Source of the DNA: Haloglomus salinum
GTDB taxonomy: Archaea > Halobacteriota > Halobacteria > Halobacteriales > Haloarculaceae
DNA length: 64,000 nt
NCBI RefSeq assembly: GCF_024298825.1
Contig: NZ_CP101153.1
Span: forward strand, 2,232,001-2,296,000
Direction of reading: 5' to 3'
The position numbers and the translations under genes were made by a program. Shown here one piece after another: positions 17,637 through 24,953 of the stretch; the first letter of the stretch is position 1; every line of letters starts with the position of its first letter. The notes under the pieces were generated by a model. The model was given only the letters and a program-made list of their open reading frames with translations, was not told the DNA's origin and searched no databases.

Positions 17637-19427
17637 ATGTCAATTGGAACTGATGCAGTCCACGTCTTCTACGTCGGCCCCCGTCCATCGACGGTCGTCT
17701 CGCTCCCGGATTCGAAGGTCGGTGACGCGACCTTCCTGACCAGCGTCGCGGCCGAGACGGACGTGGCGGTCTCGCAGCTGCTGCGCTCACCGGTCGACTG
17801 TGTCGTCTGTGACGAGCGGTTGCTCGACCCGAAGACGTGGGCGTTCCTCCACCGGCTCGACGACCGCTCCCTCGACATCCCGGTCGTCCTCCAGACCGAC
17901 GGCACCGGAACCAACGTCCCCGAAGCGCTGTACGACGCGGTGAGTCCCGGCGAGGAGCCCGAGGCGCTGGCGGCGGTCATCCTCGACCTCGTCGGGGCCG
18001 ACGAGGAGGGGGCGCCCTTCGCGGGCGACGCGGTCGCCGACCTGCTGGACCGGGCCGACGAGTACGTCGCGCACGTCGAGCGGGACGGCACCGTCCGGAT
18101 GGTGAACGCCTCGGCCGCCACCCAGCTCGACCTCCCCCGCGAGGAGATCGTGGGGCAACAGCTCGGTGACCTCGTCGACGACGAGACCGATATCATGGCT
18201 GCCGGCCGGGCGGTCCTCGAGATGGATGAGAGTCGGAAGCTCCACGACGAGCAGGACGGCCGGCACTTCACCGCGACCTTCGAGCCGGTTGCCGCCGACA
18301 TGTTCGAGGTGGTCGTGCGCGATGTCACCACCACCAGGCGGGCCGAGCGAGCGTTCCGCGAGGAGCGGGCGTTCCTCGAGTCGGTCATCGACAGCCTCAG
18401 CGAGGTGTTCTTCGTGCTGGACCTCGACTTCCGCTTCGTCCGGTGGAACGACCGGGTCAACGAGGTGACCGGCCGGAGGGACGAGGCACTCCAGGGCGCG
18501 AGCGCGCTGGAGTTCTTCAGTACGGCGGGGGCCGAGCGCGCCGCCGAACGCCTCCAGGAGGTCGTCTCGGAGGGCCAGGCGACCGCCGAACTCGAGGTCG
18601 TCGGCGACACGGATGCCGACCCCATCCCGTTCGAGTTCACCTCCTCGCTGGTCCGCGACGAGACGGGCGAGCCCCGCTACATCTGCGGTATCGGGCGCGA
18701 CATCTCGGAGCGGAAGGCCACGCAGGCAGAGCTGGACGAGGCCATCGCGGAGCTGGAGCGTTCGAACGCCGAACTGGAGCAGTTCGCCTACGTCGCCTCT
18801 CACGACCTGAAGGAACCGCTCCGGATGGTGTCGAGCTACCTCCAGTTGCTGGACCGCCGGTACAAGGACGACCTCGACGAGGACGCCCAGGAGTTCGTCG
18901 AGTTCGCCGTCGACGGCGCCGAGCGGATGCAGGATATGATCCGTGACCTGCTGGAGTACTCGCGCGTGGGCCGGCGCGAGAAGGAGTTCGAGGAGGTCGA
19001 GATGGAGCGGATCCTCGAGACCGCCCAGCAGAACCTCGAGGTCGCCATCGACGGGAGCGACGCCACCGTCGAGGTCGGGGACCTCCCCACCATCGAGGGT
19101 GAGCGGAGCCAGCTGGTCGAACTGTTCCAGAATCTGCTCAGCAACGCCATCAGGTACAGCGGCGACGCGACCCCCCACGTCGAGGTGGACGCGACCCGCG
19201 AGGACGACCACTGGCTGTTCACGGTCGCAGACAACGGCCGTGGTATCCCCGAGGACCGCATCGACCGGGTGTTCGACCTGTTCTACCGGTCGGACATCCA
19301 CGATTCGACGGGCATCGGCCTCGCCCTGGTGAAGAAGATCGCCGAGAGTCACGGCGGCGACATCGACGTCGAGTCCACACCCGGCGAGGGAACGACCTTC
19401 TCCATCAGGTTGCCGGAGGAAGAGTGA
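17637..19427 (+). CDS. PAS-domain sensor histidine kinase
   Basis: 596 residues, cytoplasmic (no TM). Residues 1-130 are receiver-like with the late VDCVVCDERLLD segment but without the usual acidic cluster, so it is possibly a degenerate receiver. PAS domains lie at about 135-235 and 245-365 (the second with FFVLDLDFRFVRWND and a PAC-like YICGIGRDISERK). A coiled coil follows, then HisKA with the H-box ASHDLKEPLR (phospho-acceptor His389), and HATPase_c with N-box NLLSNAIRYS, DNGRGIP and GIGLALVKKI. The ATG is in an AT-rich spot (ATTGATATGTCAATT). It stands alone; the response regulators at 22-24 kb are possible partners (inference). Confidence 0.9.
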   Translation: MSIGTDAVHVFYVGPRPSTVVSLPDSKVGDATFLTSVAAETDVAVSQLLRSPVDCVVCDERLLDPKTWAFLHRLDDRSLDIPVVLQTDGTGTNVPEALYDAVSPGEEPEALAAVILDLVGADEEGAPFAGDAVADLLDRADEYVAHVERDGTVRMVNASAATQLDLPREEIVGQQLGDLVDDETDIMAAGRAVLEMDESRKLHDEQDGRHFTATFEPVAADMFEVVVRDVTTTRRAERAFREERAFLESVIDSLSEVFFVLDLDFRFVRWNDRVNEVTGRRDEALQGASALEFFSTAGAERAAERLQEVVSEGQATAELEVVGDTDADPIPFEFTSSLVRDETGEPRYICGIGRDISERKATQAELDEAIAELERSNAELEQFAYVASHDLKEPLRMVSSYLQLLDRRYKDDLDEDAQEFVEFAVDGAERMQDMIRDLLEYSRVGRREKEFEEVEMERILETAQQNLEVAIDGSDATVEVGDLPTIEGERSQLVELFQNLLSNAIRYSGDATPHVEVDATREDDHWLFTVADNGRGIPEDRIDRVFDLFYRSDIHDSTGIGLALVKKIAESHGGDIDVESTPGEGTTFSIRLPEEE

Positions 19428-19540
19428 CGACCCGCGTCAGGCCGTGTGCCAGAGCCTCCCGCGAGCCGTCGCCCCGTGGCCTCGACCGTGCGACAGCCGC
19501 TCGGGTGGGGCGTGTGTACGATTCGGCTACGTACCCTTCG

Positions 19541-19555
19541 TTATCTTCCGCGTAG
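19541..19555 (+). promoter_or_regulatory. 15-bp palindromic element (distal of a pair)
   Basis: TTATCTTCCGCGTAG, 96 nt upstream of the second site at 19637. The outer arms match with G in the last position. Confidence 0.4.
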
Positions 19556-19636
19556 CGGGTGTTTAGACGCCTGATAAGAGCAGATACGACACGTTCCGGT
19601 TCGTCGATGTAACGGTTTCGTGTTCCGTGTGGGTCC

Positions 19637-19651
19637 TTAGCGAGGGGGTAA
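19637..19651 (+). promoter_or_regulatory. 15-bp palindromic element (proximal, PadR-like gene)
   Basis: TTAGCGAGGGGGTAA followed by AGAATT, 62 nt upstream of the ATG at 19713. A GATATATA element at about 19669-19676 could be the TATA box, so here the palindrome may be separate from the core promoter. Confidence 0.5.
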
Positions 19652-19712
19652 AGAATTCGACGGTCTCGTGGATATATACGGCAGAACAGTCATTTCTCGA
19701 CCGCTGCAACCC

Positions 19713-20033
19713 ATGATGCACGACCTGACTGGATTCCAACGTGACCTGCTGTTCATCGTCGCGGGCCTCGACGGTCCGAACGGTGTCACGGTGAAGGACG
19801 AACTCGAACAGTACTACGGCCAGGAGGTCCGCCACGGCCGTCTCTACCCCAACCTCGACACGCTCGTCGAGAAGGGCCTCGTCGAGAAGGGACAGAAGGA
19901 CCGCCGGACCAACGAGTACCTCCTGAAGGAGAGTGGCCGGCAGGAGATCGAATCCCGACTGGCGTGGCAGACCCAGCACTGCCCGCGCCCCATCCTCGAG
20001 CAGACCAGGGAGCTGCCCGTCGACGCCGACTGA
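19713..20033 (+). CDS. PadR-like winged-helix regulator
   Basis: 106 residues. The whole protein fits a PadR-type winged helix: LTGFQRDLLFIVAGLDGPNG, the recognition region VKDELEQYYGQEVRHGRLYPNL, then LDTLVEKGLVEKGQKDRRTNEYLL and a short C-terminal helix. Such proteins bind promoter DNA as dimers. ATGATG gives two adjacent Met codons; I took the first. A TATATA box about 40 nt and a palindrome pair further upstream suggest regulated expression. Confidence 0.85.
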   Translation: MMHDLTGFQRDLLFIVAGLDGPNGVTVKDELEQYYGQEVRHGRLYPNLDTLVEKGLVEKGQKDRRTNEYLLKESGRQEIESRLAWQTQHCPRPILEQTRELPVDAD

Positions 20034-20502
20034 CCCGAAGACACCACTCGTGTGTTCCTGTCGCGGGCGCCCCCCGGTCAGGCCCGCACACTCGACTGCG
20101 CGGCAGCTGGGGGGCTCCCTCGTGTTCCTGTCGGGGGTCGGTCACCGGCCAGCCACACGCTCCCGGCGGGGGCCTGCTGCGTCGTCGAGCGCCACTCCGT
20201 GACGCCGGGCGCTGTCCGGGTCCCTCGTTCCGTTCGGCCGCTCACACGGCGTTCACACGCCGCTCGCAACGCGGACGGCCCCACCTGCCTGTCACGTCCG
20301 TCGTGTCACGACGCGGGCTGACGGGCCGGCTCCGACGAAGTTCTCTGTCTATGGCGACGATTTTCGAGAAAATACCGCTAATATAGGATTTAAAATACGA
20401 ATAACGGCTCTTAACCGATATTCAAAAGAAATACTCGCGACTACTGTCGTGTGGACGACCGGAACGGCGGTCCGTGTGTCCGTGTCGTTCGCGGGGGCGT
20501 GG
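20034..20502. other. Intergenic region with a repeated GTGTTCCTGTCG word
   Basis: About 470 bases with no supported gene. GTGTTCCTGTCG occurs at 20052-20063 and again at 20122-20133, and a third time at 29213-29224 in another 3' intergenic region. The stretch 20350-20440 is AT-rich and may hold the termination signal of one or both convergent genes. Confidence 0.5.
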
Positions 20503-22143
20503 TCACTCCAGGTAGCCCAGGTCGGCCAGGCGGTCCTGCACGTCGGCGTCCTCGGCCGAGACGGACGCCTCCTCGACCTCGTACGGCGGGTAGTTCCACG
20601 CCTCGGTCTCCTCGACGTGGGGCAGGACGCGGCCGTCCATCCGGTCGCTGACCGGGAGGCCGAGGGCGGCGAGGATGGTCGGGGCCACGTCGAACAGGTG
20701 GGCATCGTCGGTCACGGAGTCGCCGTCGATGCCCTCACCGGCGGCCGCGAAGACGCCGGGGAGCTTGTGGTTCCACGGCTCGGTCGGGTCGTCGAACTGC
20801 TCGCCCAGCAGCTGGGCCGAGAGGAAGTGCTGGAAGTCGTTCGGGACGGTGACGATGTCGACCGATTTCTCGGTGTACGGCCCGGAGAAGTACTTCTCGC
20901 TGGGGCCGACCTCCTCGAAGACCGGCTCGCCGTCCGGTGCCTCGATGTCGCGCAGGTCCTCGATGAGGTCGTCACGGACGGCCTCGTACTCCGACTGGGG
21001 AACCACGCCCTCCGGGTCCCGGCCCTGCAGGTTGATACGGACGCCCAGTTCCGTCCGGGCGCGCATGTAGGCCGTCGACTCGGGGAAGTCGACCTGCGTG
21101 CTGGCCGTGCGGACCACGCCGTCGGGGGCGTATCGGCGGGCGACATCCTGCAGGCCGAGCTTGTCCAGCCCGGAGCCGATGCGCTTGGTGGTGACACCGA
21201 ACTTCGCGGCGGTGGCGGCGACCTTCTCCGTGAAGCTCGGCTCCCACGTGTCGTCGTCGTTGCCCTCGCGGAGCTGGGTGCGGATGGGGTTCCACGACGG
21301 CATCCCCTTGCCGCCCTGTGTCGCCTCGACGTAGCCCTCTTCACGGAGGTACTCGTTGACGCGGAACTCCTCCTTCTCGTAGGGACCCATGCCGTGGTCG
21401 CTGGCGACGAAGACGCGTTTCGGGTCGTGGTTCTCCAGAATCCGGCCGACCTGCTCGTCCATCGCCTCGTAGACGCGACGGATCTTCTCCCAGTCGCCGC
21501 CGAACTCGTGGAAGACGGTGTCGGTCTTCTGGAACTGGAGGAAGCCGAAGTCCGGCTCGTGCTGCTCGGCGAGGTAGTCGAACGCCTCACCGCGCATCCG
21601 CGTGAGCGTCTCGTACTCGTCCATCCGCTCGGCGTCGGTCCACTCCTGGTCGTCACGGGCGTACGCGGGGTAGACCCGGTACTCGCCGATGGCGTCGCGG
21701 ACCTCCTCGAGGACGCCCTCCGGGTGACACGGCGGGTCCTCCGGCGCGATGAAGCCGGGGATGACCGCACCGTCGATGTCGTCGGGCGGATGCGTGACGG
21801 GCACGTTGACGACGACGCTGGACATCCCGTGGTGGTCGAGCAGCGTCCACAGCGAGTGCTCCTTCACGCTGTCGCCGGTGACGACGCGCCAGTCGTAGCC
21901 GTCGTAGTCGACGAAGCCGAAGACGCCGTGCTTGCCGGGGTTGACCCCCGTGTACATCGACGGCCACGCGCTGGGCGTCCACGGCGGAATCTGCGATTCG
22001 AGCGGCTCACAGACCCCGTCCTTGCACACCGCCTCGAGGTTCTCCAGCCGACCCTCGTTCCAGAGCTTCTCCAGAACGGGGAGACAGCCGGCATCGATTC
22101 CGATGAGTAGCGCCTCCATCCGGTCGTCCTGCTCGGCGCTCAT
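20503..22143 (-). CDS. Alkaline-phosphatase-superfamily enzyme (type I phosphodiesterase / nucleotide pyrophosphatase-like)
   Basis: 546 residues, soluble. The N-terminus MEALLIGIDAGCLPVLEKL and the nucleophile region TPSAWPSMYTGVNPGKHG match the family; other metal-ligand motifs are FVASDHGMGP (Asp-His) and the late HLFDVAPTILAALGLP, with the typical C-terminus VQDRLADLGYLE. It hydrolyses phosphodiester or related bonds using two metal ions; haloarchaeal members occur in glycan loci and may act on sugar phosphates (inference). The ATG at 22143 overlaps the stop of a 33-residue leader ORF (ATGA). The C-terminal sequence resembles the end of the sulfatase relic at 3796. Confidence 0.8.
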   Translation of the reverse strand: MSAEQDDRMEALLIGIDAGCLPVLEKLWNEGRLENLEAVCKDGVCEPLESQIPPWTPSAWPSMYTGVNPGKHGVFGFVDYDGYDWRVVTGDSVKEHSLWTLLDHHGMSSVVVNVPVTHPPDDIDGAVIPGFIAPEDPPCHPEGVLEEVRDAIGEYRVYPAYARDDQEWTDAERMDEYETLTRMRGEAFDYLAEQHEPDFGFLQFQKTDTVFHEFGGDWEKIRRVYEAMDEQVGRILENHDPKRVFVASDHGMGPYEKEEFRVNEYLREEGYVEATQGGKGMPSWNPIRTQLREGNDDDTWEPSFTEKVAATAAKFGVTTKRIGSGLDKLGLQDVARRYAPDGVVRTASTQVDFPESTAYMRARTELGVRINLQGRDPEGVVPQSEYEAVRDDLIEDLRDIEAPDGEPVFEEVGPSEKYFSGPYTEKSVDIVTVPNDFQHFLSAQLLGEQFDDPTEPWNHKLPGVFAAAGEGIDGDSVTDDAHLFDVAPTILAALGLPVSDRMDGRVLPHVEETEAWNYPPYEVEEASVSAEDADVQDRLADLGYLE

Positions 22144-22241
22144 CCGTCGACCCTCCCGGGCCACGCTGTCCGGCCGGTCGAGGTGCCCCCGTGTTCGGTC
22201 GAGACGACTGCGTCTGCGAACGACATTCTGTCCGATTCCAT
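22140..22241 (-). CDS. Possible leader ORF coupled to the phosphodiesterase gene
   Basis: 33 codons from the ATG at 22241 (MESDRMSFADAVVSTE...) ending in TGA that shares ATGA with the phosphodiesterase start. An internal ATG at 22226 gives 28 codons. No domain. The overlap would allow translational coupling. It could simply be open sequence by chance, since high GC makes stops rare. Confidence 0.35.
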   Translation of the reverse strand: MESDRMSFADAVVSTEHGGTSTGRTAWPGRVDG

Positions 22242-22258
22242 GAGGTGTACGCAGTTTA

Positions 22259-22273
22259 TTATGAGACGACTAA
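22259..22273 (-). promoter_or_regulatory. Possible 15-bp palindromic element (weak)
   Basis: Minus-strand TTAGTCGTCTCATAA followed by TAAACT, 18 nt upstream of the leader ATG at 22241. Only the outer arms match. Confidence 0.3.
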
Positions 22274-22387
22274 GCGCCCGGCTCCGGGGCGGTGCGTCGG
22301 CCATCGCCGACAGTGTGCCGCGTCTGGGCGGAGTCGATGTCGTTCGCCCCCCGAGCGTGCGGGCACACAGCTCGGCTGGAGGGGTGC

Positions 22388-22402
22388 TTACCTCGCCCAT
22401 AA
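22388..22402 (+). promoter_or_regulatory. 15-bp palindromic promoter element (HxlR-receiver operon)
   Basis: TTACCTCGCCCATAA followed by CAATCC, 48 nt upstream of the GTG at 22450 and 31 nt upstream of an ATG at 22433. That ATG opens a 6-codon ORF (MGVCEP) whose stop forms GTGA with the GTG. Confidence 0.55.
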
Positions 22403-22449
22403 CAATCCCCGTCCGGACGGGATGTCCGGGAAATGGGAGTGTGTGAACC

Positions 22450-23322
22450 GTGACGGGGGACGACAGCGTGGCGACCGTCGTCGAGACGGTCGACCTCATC
22501 TCCAAGAAGTGGCATCCCGCCATCATCCAGACGCTCCTGCAGAGCGGCCCGCTCAGGTTCAGTGAGCTCAAGACCAGCCTCGACGGGGTCTCGGGGAAGG
22601 TCCTGACCGACAGCCTGAACGACCTGGTGGAGTCCGGGCTCGTGAGGCGAACGGTCGTCAGCGAGTCGCCCAAACGCGTCGAGTACGAACTGACCGCGCA
22701 CGGCCGGGACCTGCAGGAGGCCATCGAGGCGCTCGCCAACTGGGGGGACACCCACCTCGGCGGGGGTGGGCCACCGCGCGTGCTCGTGGTGGACGACGAC
22801 CCGCGGCTGGCCGAGATGCACGCCGGCTGGCTGGCCGACCGCTACGACGTCGAGACGGCCTACGGCGGGGAGGCCGCGCTCCGCCGGCTCGACGACGACG
22901 TCGACGTGCTGGTGCTGGACCGCCGGATGCCCGGGATGTCCGGGGAGACGGTGCTGGAGCGACTCGGCATCCTCGGGCTCGACCCGGGCGTCGTGATGCT
23001 GACCGCCGTCGAGCCCGAGACCGAGGTGGCGGGGATGGACATCGACGACTACGTCGTCAAGCCAGCGCTGCAGAAGGACGTGCTCGAGGCGGTGGCGGCG
23101 GTCCTCGAACGGCAGGGGCTCGAGGACCCAGTGCGTGAGTACCTCGCGCTGTCGGCCCGACAGGCGCTGCTCGAGGCCGAGACCACGCCCAGCGAACGCG
23201 AACACAGCGAGGAGTACCAGGCGTTGCTCGACCGCATCGAACAGCTCGAGGACCTCCTCGACGACCCCATCGAGGGCGTCGAGAACGAATCCATCAGGGG
23301 GTTGCTCGCCGATGGCCGCTGA
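22450..23322 (+). CDS. HxlR winged helix - receiver - HalX fusion regulator
   Basis: 290 residues. Residues 1-105 are an HxlR/MarR-like winged helix (ISKKWHPAIIQTLLQSGPLR, FSELKTSLDGVSGKVLTDSL, wing PKRVEYELT). Residues about 112-225 are a receiver with the acidic pair VVDDDPR, phospho-acceptor Asp157 in VLDRRMPGMSG, a Thr in MLTAVEP, and the late Lys in VVKPAL. Residues about 230-288 match a HalX-type helical domain (EYLALSARQALLEAE ... QALLDRIEQLEDLL). A DNA-binding domain in front of the receiver reverses the usual response-regulator order. The stop overlaps the next gene by 11 nt, so this is the first gene of a three-gene signalling operon. Confidence 0.85.
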   Translation: MTGDDSVATVVETVDLISKKWHPAIIQTLLQSGPLRFSELKTSLDGVSGKVLTDSLNDLVESGLVRRTVVSESPKRVEYELTAHGRDLQEAIEALANWGDTHLGGGGPPRVLVVDDDPRLAEMHAGWLADRYDVETAYGGEAALRRLDDDVDVLVLDRRMPGMSGETVLERLGILGLDPGVVMLTAVEPETEVAGMDIDDYVVKPALQKDVLEAVAAVLERQGLEDPVREYLALSARQALLEAETTPSEREHSEEYQALLDRIEQLEDLLDDPIEGVENESIRGLLADGR

Positions 23323-23779
23323 CCGTTCCGCCGACAGGATGCCCGAGCGGGACGTGGCTCCCGTCGAGGTGCTGATGGTCGAGGACAACCCCGGCGACGC
23401 GCGGCTGGCCGAGGAAGCGTTCGACGCCCTCGACCGGCTCGTGGAGCTGACGGTGGTCGCCGACGGGACGGCCGCGCTCGACCGACTCCTCTCGACCGAT
23501 TCGGTGCCCCCTGCGCTCGTCCTGCTCGACCTGGACCTGCCCGACATCACCGGGCGCAACGTCCTCGAACGGCTCAAGTCCGAACCGGCCGTGCGCCACA
23601 TCCCGGTCGTCGTCTTCTCCAGCTCGGACGACCCGGCCGATATCAGGGAGACGTACGACCACCACGCGAACGCCTACATGACGAAGCCCCGCGATGCCGA
23701 CGAGTTCTTCCGGACCATCCGGCGACTGGACGCGTTCTGGTTCTCGGCCGCCGCCCTCCCCCGAGGTGGTGACGCGTGA
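23312..23779 (+). CDS. Rcp1-type stand-alone response regulator
   Basis: 155 residues: a single receiver domain with MVEDNPGDARL, phospho-acceptor Asp73 in LLDLDLPDITG, VVVFSSSDDP and YMTKPRDADEF. The long form with an extra Asn/Pro/Gly after the acidic pair is the Rcp1/CheY-like subclass common in haloarchaeal phosphorelays. No output domain. The ATG at 23312 lies within the end of the preceding gene, and the stop overlaps the next start by 4 nt. Probably a phosphoryl shuttle between the flanking proteins (inference). Confidence 0.85.
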   Translation: MAADRSADRMPERDVAPVEVLMVEDNPGDARLAEEAFDALDRLVELTVVADGTAALDRLLSTDSVPPALVLLDLDLPDITGRNVLERLKSEPAVRHIPVVVFSSSDDPADIRETYDHHANAYMTKPRDADEFFRTIRRLDAFWFSAAALPRGGDA

Positions 23780-24849
23780 GCGACGGGCTCGACGTCCTGC
23801 TCGTCGAGGACAACCCCGGCGACGCGCGGCTCATCCGGGAGCTGCTCGACGAGGCCAGCACCGAGGTCCTCGATGGCCGGCCGGTCGCGGTCGAGCACGC
23901 CACCGAACTGGCCGACGGGCTGGAGCGCGCCGAGTCGTCCCGTTCCGACCTCGTCCTGCTGGACCTGGGGCTCCCCGACAGCGTCGGGATGTCGACGCTG
24001 GAGCGGATGCTCGACGCCACCGACGACGTCCCGGTCATCGTCCTCACCGGGCGCCCGGAGTCCGACCTCGGGGTCGAGGCGGTCAGCCGGGGTGCACAGG
24101 ACTACCTCGTCAAGGGCGAGATACAGGTCGAGGAACTGGGCCACGCCGTCCAGTACGCCATCGAGCGGGCGCGGACCCAGCGTGAACTCCGCCACCGCAC
24201 GCAGGAGCTGGCCATCCTCAACCAGCTGATGCGCCACGACATCAAGAACGACATCAGCCTCGTCGTCGGGCGCGGGCACGAACTCACCGAGTACGTCGAC
24301 CCGCGCGGCGAGGAGCTGCTCGCCGAACTCATCACGGCCGCCAACCACGTCCTCCAGCTGACCCGGACCGTCGGCGACACCGTCGAGGCCGTCGCCCACG
24401 ACGAGCAGGCCGACCTGGAGGCCGTCGACGTCGGGCGCGTGGTCGAACAGCAGGTGGGGAAGGCCCGCAAGCTCTACGGCGAGGACGCCGTCGCCGTCGA
24501 GGGCGAACTCCCGGGCGCGGAGGTCGCGGCCGACGACCTCCTCTCGGCGGTCGTGGGGAACCTCCTCAGTAACGCGCTGCTGTACACCAGCGACGACCCT
24601 GACGTCCGGGTGTCCGTGGTGGCTGCCGAGGAGACGGTGACCATCCGGGTCGCCGACAACGGCCCCGGGGTCCCCGACGAGCAGAAGGAGCTCATCTTCG
24701 GGCAGGGGACCCAGGGGGTCGAGAGCCAGGGGACCGGCATCGGGCTCTACCTCGTCGACCAGCTCGTCCGGGGCTACGAGGGCGATGTCTGGGTCGAGGA
24801 CAACGAACCGACGGGCGCGGTGTTCGTGGTCGAACTCGACCGCGTGTAG
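23776..24849 (+). CDS. Receiver - histidine kinase hybrid
   Basis: 357 residues from a GTG that overlaps the previous stop (GTGA). Residues 3-125 form a receiver (LLVEDNPGDARL, Asp63 in LLDLGLPDS, VIVLTGRPES, YLVKGEI). A short coiled coil follows, then an H-box NQLMRHDIKND with His154, and HATPase_c motifs NLLSNALLYT, DNGPGVP and GTGIGLYLVDQL. It is a cytoplasmic receiver-kinase with no periplasmic sensor, so its input is probably phosphotransfer or partner binding. Together with the two upstream receivers it makes a compact phosphorelay ending in an HxlR-type DNA-binding protein. Confidence 0.88.
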   Translation: MSDGLDVLLVEDNPGDARLIRELLDEASTEVLDGRPVAVEHATELADGLERAESSRSDLVLLDLGLPDSVGMSTLERMLDATDDVPVIVLTGRPESDLGVEAVSRGAQDYLVKGEIQVEELGHAVQYAIERARTQRELRHRTQELAILNQLMRHDIKNDISLVVGRGHELTEYVDPRGEELLAELITAANHVLQLTRTVGDTVEAVAHDEQADLEAVDVGRVVEQQVGKARKLYGEDAVAVEGELPGAEVAADDLLSAVVGNLLSNALLYTSDDPDVRVSVVAAEETVTIRVADNGPGVPDEQKELIFGQGTQGVESQGTGIGLYLVDQLVRGYEGDVWVEDNEPTGAVFVVELDRV

Positions 24850-24895
24850 GCGCGTCCTCCGCGCGTTCGCGGGTTAGCCTCCCCCTCGTGACGAC

Positions 24896-24910
24896 TTATC
24901 CGGTGCATAG
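24896..24910 (+). promoter_or_regulatory. 15-bp palindromic promoter element (membrane protein at 24954)
   Basis: TTATCCGGTGCATAG followed by CAAACC, 44 nt upstream of the ATG. Confidence 0.6.
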
Positions 24911-24953
24911 CAAACCGGGCAGCCCCGATACTCCGGGCCAGTGATAGACTCGT

